Positions 56,313-64,000 of a stretch of 64,000 nt of DNA are shown in pieces (positions within the stretch are counted from its first letter, which is position 1; each line of letters starts with the position of its first letter). The stretch is from Nageia nagi (lineage: Eukaryota; Pinophyta). The notes under the pieces are model-generated. The model did not search any database. It was not told where the DNA came from and saw nothing but the letters and a program-made list of their open reading frames with translations. Both the position numbers and the translations under genes were made by a program. Location of the stretch: positions 181,350,001 through 181,414,000 of the forward strand of contig JBITNC010000001.1 of assembly GCA_050084985.1 (NCBI GenBank). Reading direction: 5' to 3'.

Positions 56313-56900
56313 ATGGAGAAGGAAGTAAGTTTAACATTAGACTAAAGCTAAAATGATCAATTGGGTATCAATGATAAAGAGAAAGTATAGAATAGTGAAT
56401 CAAGGAACTTCTATAAAATATATCCTAACATTGGATTGGAGCACAAATTCAATGCCATGTCACTATCTACACTAGCCCTTGGGATGAATGCAATTCTAAT
56501 CAAGAAAGGTATCATTGAGAATTTACAGTTATTTTCATGGGAGAACATCACACCTTATGAGGAATGTGTTGGAACAAGAAATAAATTCTTTTGGAGAAAT
56601 TGGTAGTGGGAATAATACATGGGTTCATGAAACCAAAGTGGAAATATTTTATTGATAGAGGAAACTTCCATATTGGTTTGGCACTTACAAGAAATATTTG
56701 ATCAATAAAGGTAGTTTCCAAATTGGAATTTTCTCAAATAGAAAATTAAGGTGATGAAAGAGACATATTAAGGATGACAAAGGAGTGGTGACAAGAATTT
56801 TTTAAAATAGAATCAATTAGCTAGTAATTTGTTAGAGATTATTCATGCTTCTATTAATTCCAAAGGAAGAGGATAAAGAAATGGTCTATTTTCCATTTTT
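56313..56900 (+). pseudogene. Unrecognised gene remnant
   Basis: From ATG 56313 one frame (MEKEVSLTLD) runs with three early stops, then stays open for about 70 codons: SRNFYKIYPNIGLEHKF, MSLSTLALGMNAILIKKGIIE, NLQLFSWENITPYEECVGTRN, ending FFWRNW. The same frame continues with scattered stops (LLIEETSILVWHLQEIF; LASNLLEIIHASINSKG) to about 56900. Amino-acid composition looks like real protein, with Trp, Cys and amphipathic stretches. I recognise no family. It lies between element H and gypsy element J, so it may be part of an unidentified transposable element. Confidence 0.4.
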
Positions 56901-57074
56901 GCAACTTAGCTAGTAAGGTATTATAGTATGCTCTTTATCTATCATTTATTATATTTATGATTTGTAATCATTAGATGCTTATAGCATACTTGGATCCTCA
57001 CTTATAGATTCAAATTAAAGTATTTAACCATTATGATATCATACAAATTGCATATAAATTTAAAAATTGCATAA
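56901..57074. other. Short gene-free gap
   Basis: Nothing recognisable in this AT-rich stretch before the LTR of element J. Confidence 0.4.
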
Positions 57075-57686
57075 TGTGAATCACAAACTAGCAATCTCAA
57101 ACACATAACAAGATCAACATAATGATTTTACCCTAGTTCACCTAATGTGGAAAAATAAAGTATGGAATTGGAGCATTCTCTTTTTATTTTCTATAGGCAT
57201 TACAATATTACATGCATATATGAATATAATCAACACAATGGTAATATAATCTCTTACAACTATTGCAATCTCCTATAGTAAGAAGAAACAATCTTAGAAC
57301 TATAATAATTCTAGAATGACTCTTGGTTTTCCTTCAAACCATTACAATTCTAAAATTCTAAAACTCTACAATCCTCTCTCATTGAGAGTCAAGAATGAAA
57401 TATGCCACTAAATAAGCCTTTATAACACTCTAAAACATTAACCAAAGAACTTGAATCACTTAATCTCCTAAAATGCTAATGTCTCTTCTAATGCCCCTAT
57501 TGACTCATCAAGGTACATGCTATTAGCATCCTAAAATTAGCAATTTGCATGCCACTAGTGGCCTAAAATTGAATGCTAAAAAAATATAAATTTCAATATT
57601 TGATCTATATATAAGCACATATACCTCTAGATTGAGTATAGATCCTAAAAACACAACCTAACACATGATTCAATTTGGATCACACA
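57075..57686 (-). repeat. Probable 3' LTR of element J
   Basis: On the element strand, a purine-rich CCATTGGGGA run leads into TGTGTGATCC (from 57686) and the stretch ends ..GATTCACA at 57075, giving TG..CA ends. It lies about 100 bases beyond the end of J's integrase. With no second copy in the window, the left border is inferred from the end motif only. Confidence 0.55.
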
Positions 57687-57789
57687 TCCCCAATGGAGAA
57701 TCATTTGGTCCCATAAATGCAAATATGAGGATAAAACTCTCCAAATTTGGACCTATCCATCCACTTGGCTTTATTTGGCTTTTATCCTT

Positions 57790-60116
57790 TAAATCTAACT
57801 AACCATAATTCTATGTCACCGCTTCTTGTAACATGAACCTTCTTTTGTAATATGGAATCCTCCTTGAGTTCATCCATAGTATTAGAAGCTAAGTCATCAA
57901 GAGATGGCAATATCTAATATGAACTTGCTTCATCTTCAATCAAGATAGATTGTTCATGCAATTTCAAATACTCAACATTCAAAATTGAATGGATGTTCAT
58001 TTATTTTAGTAAATTCAATCTAAATGCATTCTCACTTACTTGCTCCATAATCTCAAATGGTCCATACCTTATAAGTTTCAACTTCTTGTATGGTCCTTGA
58101 AACCTCTCCTTACTAATATGCAACCAAACATGGCCTCCCACATGAAACACATGGTCAACTCTATGTTTTTCATGTATCATCTTGTACTTGGCTTGGCTTG
58201 TCTCAAGTTGCTCTTGGACTTTCAAATGAATTTGCCTAATCTTTTAAACAACTTTTTTAGCTTGGTTTTCCTCTTTCTCAAGTGAATCTTCTTCATCCTT
58301 TTACTACCCAAACACACAATTAAAAGGTGAAGGTGGTAAATAACCAAAACAAGTCTCAAAAGGGCTCTTATTAATGAAAGAATGAATTGCCCTATTATAT
58401 GCATGTTAGATATATTCAAGATGTTCATCCCAAGACTTAGGATGCTTGCCACAATAATCCCTCAAGAGTTGAAGTATTATCCTATTCACCACCTCAATTT
58501 GTCTATCTATTTGAAGATGAAAGGTAGTACTCCTATTCAACCTTGTGTCCATCTTTTCCCATAAACATGTCCAAAACTTGCTAAAAAATTTACTATCTCT
58601 ATCTAAAATAATGGAATTAAGCAATTCAAAATAAACCTAAACATAAGAAAAGAATAAATTTGTAGCATCTTGTCATGTTATAGTATTTTTATATGGAATC
58701 AAAACACACATCTTGTTAAATCTATCCACAACAATAAATAAATAGTCATGATCCTTCTTAGTCTTAGGAAATCCTCCCACAAAATCCATTGAGATACACA
58801 CCCATGGATGTGAAGGTACTAGAAGTGGATGATAGAACTCCAATTTCCTATTACTTTTTTTGCTATTACAATATAAAGAACACCCCATTATGTATTTGGC
58901 AACTTGATCTTGCATCTTTGGCCAATACACATACCTTTGTAAATTATACAATGTCTTTCCAACCCTAAATGTGTTACAATATTTGAAGTATGTGCTTCTT
59001 TAATCAGTCCAATCCTTTCACCTATAGGGATACACAATTTATTAAAATCATAAAGAAGTCCATTTTACAAATGAAATTCATCCAAAACCTCATACTTAGA
59101 CCTAGATGAAGACAACTACTTATACACCTCTTCAAAGTTTAGATCTTGCACATATACCTCTGAAAATGAATCAGAAAGAAAAGGAAGAAATTTCAACACT
59201 GAGAGGGAACTAACTAGATCCTATTTGCATGCCATTAATAGTCCATAATTAGTACTATACATCATTTATGGCATGGAATCTATAGTTACAAGTGATCTAG
59301 AAAGCATGTCAACAACTTTATTCTATGTTCCTTTCTTATACTTGATCACTATATGAAATTGTTGTAAAAAACTCATCCATCTATAGTGTCTAGTTTGTTG
59401 CAATTTTGATTGAGTTTGTAAATACTTTAATGGTTGATGATCAGTATGAATGATTATTTCTTTCTCCATTAAGTAATATTTCTACTTTTTAATAAGAACT
59501 AATGCATACATTTCCTTATCATAAGTAGGATAATTCAAAATATCCCCACTTTTATAATGATAGCAAATTGGTTTACCTTCTTGCATCAAAATGGCTCCCA
59601 TGGCATAGTCACTTGTATCAGTATCCACTTCAAATAGCTTCTACAAATCAAAAAGTGCTAGCATAGGTGCACTAATAACCTTTTGCTTCAAAGTGTCAAA
59701 AGATATTTTTTGTTGTTCCCCCATTGAAAAACTTGCCTCTTTCTAGTTACATCATGTAAAGGTGAAACAATATAGAGAAAAATCAACAATAAACTTTCTC
59801 AAGTATTGGATAGCACCTAAGAAAATCCTTACTTTAGTTACATTGGATGGCTTTGAACAATATATTATAGCACTTACTTTAATAGGATCTATCTTAAGTT
59901 TACCATGACTAAAAACATGGCTCAAATACACCAAAGACTCTTTTTCAAACTCACATTTTGAATGTTTCAATAACAACTTCTCCCTATGCAAAGTTTGAAT
60001 GACTTTTTTAAGATGTACAACATATTCTTACCAAGTATAACTATAAACAAGAATATCATCCAAGTATACACCAACAAAAGAATCAATAAATGGATGAAGT
60101 ATTGTTGATTGGTATA
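57790..60116 (-). pseudogene. Ty3/gypsy element J pol (RT end, RNase H, integrase, C-terminal domain)
   Basis: Minus strand from 60110: FIDSFVGVYLDDILVYS (RT active site, Y-L-D-D) and REKLLLKHSKCEFEKESLVYLSH (59991-59920). RNase H, at 59640-59270, is well kept: FEVDTDTSDYAMGAILMQEG, EMYALVL, IIHTDHQPLKYL and RHYRWMSFLQQFH. Integrase runs from 58951: a zinc region with its first His replaced by other sequence (YWPKMQDQVAKYI.GC..C), ISMDFVGGFP, VVDRFNKM, ILDRDSKFFSKFW, and RQIEVVNR, so Asp, Asp and Glu are all present. The C-terminus at 58225-57800 (HVGGHVWLHISKERF, GPFEIMEQ..ENAFRLNL, DLASNTM, ELWLVRFKG.KPNKAKW) resembles the tail typical of this plant gypsy type. J is cut within RT at 60116; gag and protease are missing. 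Confidence 0.92.
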
Positions 60117-61076
60117 ATGTAACCTCAAGGGTTTGGTTTTGTTGAGTTCTCCATTTTCTACAATATTAGGGTCTGTGAGAGAGCAAAAGATGGTGGAGAT
60201 ATGCTCATGTTGATTTTATGCTCAATATCTAAGTTGTAGGCTAGTTTATATATATTTTAAAGGTTAAAATTAATAGGAAAGAGATGAATACATTAAACTA
60301 AATGTAAACAAAAATAAATAGCCCAGTCATTGCAACACAAGTTGCAATCCATAGCCAAGATTAAGAATAGCAAACTATCTTACCCATGGTGTCTCATAAT
60401 CACAATACACATCCATGACTTAAGATAGCATTTCATACATAACATTCACAAAATGTAATAGATAGCCACTCATTGCAAGGGGAAAAGCATTATCAACTTG
60501 TATTATCATATGCAAAAGTATCTTATAGACTTGGGAAAATTTTCTAGAATGTTTGACCATTTGAACTTATAATAGTCTACTATTTATATATTTTCTCTCT
60601 GATTGGGTGGTTGCTCAACATTAATACTCATAAATACTCTTATTGATTGAAAATAGTAAATGAAACTCTTTATAGATATACAATTATGATTACAACTATG
60701 TTAGATTACATAATGAACAAGTACAATCAATATTAAGGTTTGGGAATTTAAAATTTTTGACCTATTATACTTGTTGACCCATAATCCTTCTTATTTTTTA
60801 TTAATTGCATTCTCTTGATTTTGTAGCTAATTAATGATGCATTATCTATTGATTGATTGGTATGATCAGGCACTATATTTTGTTAGTAGTGACCTACTTC
60901 TCTATAATGATAAATGATGAGCACTATAACTCCTCATTGCATGGAATAGTGAGGGTAATAAATAGTGTATCATTAAATACCTAGGATGAACTACTATTGT
61001 TACATGTAAATGTTTCATAGTTGACACATGGATAAAGCCTTTGGGGTCAAACATTCATGATCAAGTGGACCCAATT

Positions 61077-61111
61077 ATTCCTTTATACCCATTATTCCTT
61101 TATACCCATTA
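61077..61111. repeat. Tandem repeat, 17-bp unit, two copies
   Basis: ATTCCTTTATACCCATT is directly repeated, with a third partial copy (ATTCCTCC). Confidence 0.9.
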
Positions 61112-61181
61112 TTCCTCCTTCTATCTAGTGGGTTCTATCTTTCTTTGGTGGGCTCTAGTGATGGTTAGGCTTTATTCAACA

Positions 61182-61557
61182 CCCATTAATTTTAGGTAAA
61201 AGGTGTGATGTCATCATTAAAAATTGGTAGGTTCTACTTAGTTTCCTTTATGAAATATCTCTCGCTAAATGTGGCACTTCATGTTGAATGTGGTACTTCC
61301 CACTACTTATTATCTTAGGACCCACTAATTTTAGTAAAAATTTGTAACATCATCATTCAAAATCCATAGGCTTTTTTTAGGTATCTTCATGAAGTATCTC
61401 TCACTTGATGAAGTACTGTCTATGATTGATTATCCTAGGACTTGCTAATTTCATACAAAAATGATGACATCATTAATCAAAAATAGTGGGTTCTATTATA
61501 TCTCCTTGCAATATTTCCCATGAGTTTTTAGTGTTCGATCAAGACTTCCTTAAGAAA
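61182..61557. repeat. Three diverged tandem units of 117-139 bp
   Basis: Units start CCCATTAATTTTAG (61182), CCCACTAATTTTAG (61321) and CTTGCTAATTTCAT (61441). Each contains GATG(T)/GACATCATCATT-AAAAAT or similar, a GG(G)TTCTA segment, ATGAA(A/G)TATCTCTC, and a TATC.TAGGA end. Confidence 0.8.
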
Positions 61558-62229
61558 ATTAGTGGGCTTTATGATATCACCTACTATATATCTAAATATG
61601 AATTAGACCAAATTTTCATAACTTATGACTCTCTTTATATATACGATTACTAGAGGAACAACTAAATAGACCAAGGCTTATTCTTAAGACTTACTATAAC
61701 ACCCACTAGATAGTGGTTAGACCTTTGGAGTAAAAATATTTAAGAATAAGGCATATATAAATAATAACCAAACATTGAAAACACCTAAAGCACTTTAGAC
61801 TTGACTCAAATTTGAAAAAAAAGGCTAAATACATGTGGAAAGGGGAAAAGGAAGCGAGAATTAGGAAAGATTTATTGAAATGAATGAAAGAATAAAGAAT
61901 ACTAAAAAATCATCCTATAATTAGACTATAATTCTAAAATAATACAATATTCTATTAGCTCTTAAAATCTCCACTTGTTGGAGAATAGAACCCTCTATTG
62001 GTTGGTTCTAGCTATCTATCTAGATGAAGACTTTGTAGGAGTCTTAGGTGGTGGAATAAGCTCTATAGGGAGGAAAGACTAAATCTTCTTATTCAAATCC
62101 CTCAAATCCTAATAATCAATTTGTAAAAAAATAGGGGAGGCTTGTATTTTCATAGTGTTTGCTTTGAACCCTATTACACATTTTCCAACCTCTTAGCATG
62201 TAAGAATCTCATAATTGCCTCTTGAGAGA

Positions 62230-63720
62230 AGTCTTTTATTTGTTATAGGTCTAAGATTTACTTCTTAGAAAAAGATTTTTCAAGAAATTTAATGGTATTG
62301 GCTATCCATCTAGTAGCACTACCATGTACATCTTGTTCTATGCATAATTTAGGTGCTTTTAATTCTATTGAAGAATGAAATAATTTATTGATAAAGCCTA
62401 ACTCTATTTTGAGCTGGTGTTTATTGATTTCCATATTGAACACCAAATTTTAGAGTTCACATATATATCGAGCTCTCCTAAAAAATATTTACCTTGGCTT
62501 GGGAGTAATAACAACTATGTCCTTTTCTATAAGGGTTCTCAACCAGTTGTACATTCTTTCAATTACTGACCTTGATACATCTAGAGTTAGTTTATGAAGA
62601 GCAATTTGATTAGTGAATTTCTAGATGGCTTGTTCTATTTTATTTTTTAACAAATGTAAGTGTGATAAACTTACCAACATTTACCTAATCTATTTCACTA
62701 GAGACTTTTTGAAGCATTTTATAAGTAGGAAGAGCTTTGTGTTATCATTAAAAAGTACTTTATTAGTTGTTACTACTATTTGTAATTGTACCTCAACTTG
62801 CTTGGTCTTTTGGACATAAATAACTATAGCTTGAGCTTTAAGATCTTGTATCAATTTATTTGTGTTATCTAGCTCAGCTTTACTTTTTGCTAGACTCTTT
62901 TAAAATTTTGACTTCTATTTTTCTAATTTTTCTAGTGAATCTTTATTTTGGTTCTCTAACCTAGCAACCATCTTATCTTTGAGGGAGTAGTCTTTTTTAT
63001 ATTGGTTTATTTTTTGTTTAATCTATCTATCTTAGTCTCCATGGCCTAGAGACTTTTACCAACTACCATGGAAGTAGTAACCACTAGCCTATATTGATCT
63101 ATGGTTAGGTAACTCTACATATTTATAGTTATAATTATCATGGGAGTAGTATCTAAGTGTCTTTCTTTAAAGGTATCTAGGCTATTTTAATATCTCCCTT
63201 ATTTGTGACTTTACTCAAAATTCTAGAGTCTTTTTCTGGGAGTATAGCAGGTTTATTTACAAAATTTTCCAAATTAATGGGCTTTACTATTTGTGTTGAA
63301 AAAATGCTCTTAATTTTCTCTTATAAGGATGTAGAAAATGGAATCAAAGAATGATGTGTTATACTTACTGCTAAAGTGGTAGTCAAGGTTTTCTTGTGAG
63401 GATTGTTTTTCCATCTAAGTGATAGCCGATACTTCAACTACCCCCTCCTCTTCTTCTTGTGGCTTTTCCTTTTCAAAGTTTTATCCATAAAGTTGGAGTC
63501 TTTTTTTTAGGGTTGTTATCATCATCATCTCCATCATGGCCTGCTCCATCTCTAGGTGTTATGGTACCACCTGTACTAAGCACATTACCCCTACCTTACT
63601 AGATCTCCTCCTTAGCTTCTTTCTAAGTGTCTTGGTGGATAACAATATTTGTATTTTAGTACCATTAGATTTATTGAGCATTCAACATCTTTATTTCACC
63701 TGTAATGGCCTCTAACATTT
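62230..63720 (-). pseudogene. Unrecognised coiled-coil protein pseudogene
   Basis: Minus strand from about 63370 reads PINLENFVNKPAILPEKDSRILSKVTNKGDIK (63280-63190). About 200 bases later a heptad-like stretch appears: LENQNKDSLEKLEK, SLAKSKAELDNTNKLIQDLKAQAIVIYVQKTKQVEVQLQIVVTTNKVLF (about 62975-62740). It continues with LLKNKIEQAI.KFTNQIALHKL.LDVSRSVIERMYNWLRTLIEKDIVVITPKP (62650-62495). The last 62 codons (62446-62258) are open: MVFNMEINKHQLKIELGFINKLFH, then TRWIANTIKFLEKSFSKK and stop. Stops are few and at plausible Gln codons. I recognise no family; candidates are the tail of a plant-mobile-domain-type transposon gene or a decayed host gene. The N-terminal part may extend beyond 63720. 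Confidence 0.5.
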
Positions 63721-64000
63721 CTTGAGTGACCTTGGGAGGTGGACATGTAACCTTTGGAATCTAGGATTGTGTACTTTAGGGTATCTTTACTAGCTTCTCC
63801 TCTTCTTCTTGAGGCTTTCTTAGATTGGGCTTGTGCTAAGGTTTATTCTTCTCCTCTTTGTCACCTATTTTGAATTGGATGGTTATTTTATTTCTTCTCT
63901 CTCTATTCCCTTGATTTATCTTGAAAATTAGGTGGCAAAAGCTGGCCTATTTTTAGCAAGGGTCTTAAGTATACTAGGCTTCCTAGTACTTGTCATAAGT
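63721..64000. other. Window end, possible upstream part of the coiled-coil pseudogene
   Basis: On the minus strand there are Lys/Glu/Pro-rich fragments (KPQEEEEK, VTCPPPKVTQEMLEAITGEI, the latter at about 63750-63690). They could be the same protein's N-terminal region. No ATG or promoter can be assigned. Confidence 0.35.

Larger units (their letters stand above)
60117..62229. other. Gene-free interval with tandem repeats
   Basis: Gypsy RT codons stop at 60116, and TATAATGTAACCTCAAGGGTTTGG begins unrelated sequence, probably another insertion. No coding frame is supported. The repeats at 61077-61111 and 61182-61557 are the only defined structures. Confidence 0.5.

Noticed and set aside
1-64000. 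tRNA, rRNA, organelle insertions or endogenous pararetrovirus
   Set aside because: I saw no cloverleaf-type sequences with A/B boxes, no conserved rRNA blocks, no plastid or mitochondrial genes. The RT domains all sit in LTR-element context with integrase, so nothing supports a caulimovirus-type insertion.

Overview
This is an AT-rich piece of a large, repeat-dominated plant nuclear genome. Every coding relic I can identify belongs to a plant-type transposable element: Ty3/gypsy chromoviruses, Tat-like Ty3/gypsy elements, Ty1/copia elements and one hAT-class DNA transposon. I see no intact host gene and no tRNA or rRNA gene. Nearly every relic has many stop codons, often where a Gln, Arg or Trp codon is expected, as decay of methylated cytosines would produce. 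Deep nesting of old, diverged LTR elements would suit a large-genome seed plant such as a gymnosperm, but the species is an inference I cannot prove.

Layout. 0.57-2.03 kb: chromovirus pol fragment. 3.99-16.02 kb: chromovirus A, with both LTRs, a primer-binding site, polypurine tract, near-matching target duplication and a C-terminal chromodomain. It is split by gypsy element B (5.35-11.68 kb), which is itself split by a solo LTR (about 7.89-8.54 kb). 16.55-17.46 kb: gag relic of another retroelement. 17.47-28.04 kb: Ty1/copia element D on the minus strand, split by element C (about 19.3-24.85 kb), which has LTRs and gag but no pol. 28-32.3 kb: mostly featureless, with a (TA)25 tract and a small GC-richer promoter-like block at 31.06-31.34 kb. 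32.25-33.49 kb: copia gag-protease fragment G. 33.96-36.53 kb: LTR and gag of Tat-like element F. 36.53-38.77 kb and 53.15-54.56 kb: element H (LTR, gag, protease), split by E. 38.77-53.15 kb: element E, the same LTR family as H but inserted in the opposite orientation; it has a gag remnant and tandem repeats but no pol. Inside E, at about 42.9-50.06 kb, lies a two-gene DNA-transposon-like unit. 57.08-60.12 kb: minus-strand gypsy J (pol and 3' LTR). 62.2-63.7 kb: unrecognised minus-strand coiled-coil pseudogene.

The most interesting region is 42.9-50.06 kb. A hAT transposase pseudogene of the ZNF862/DUF4371-like type lies on the plus strand. It converges on a multi-exon minus-strand pseudogene that still shows plant-like splice sites and resembles the 'putative plant transposon protein' domain. 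Both are bracketed by arrays of short palindromes built on GCTACCA/TGGTAGC, with a third array between exons of the minus-strand gene. It sits as the innermost layer of a stack (hAT-like unit in E in H in F).
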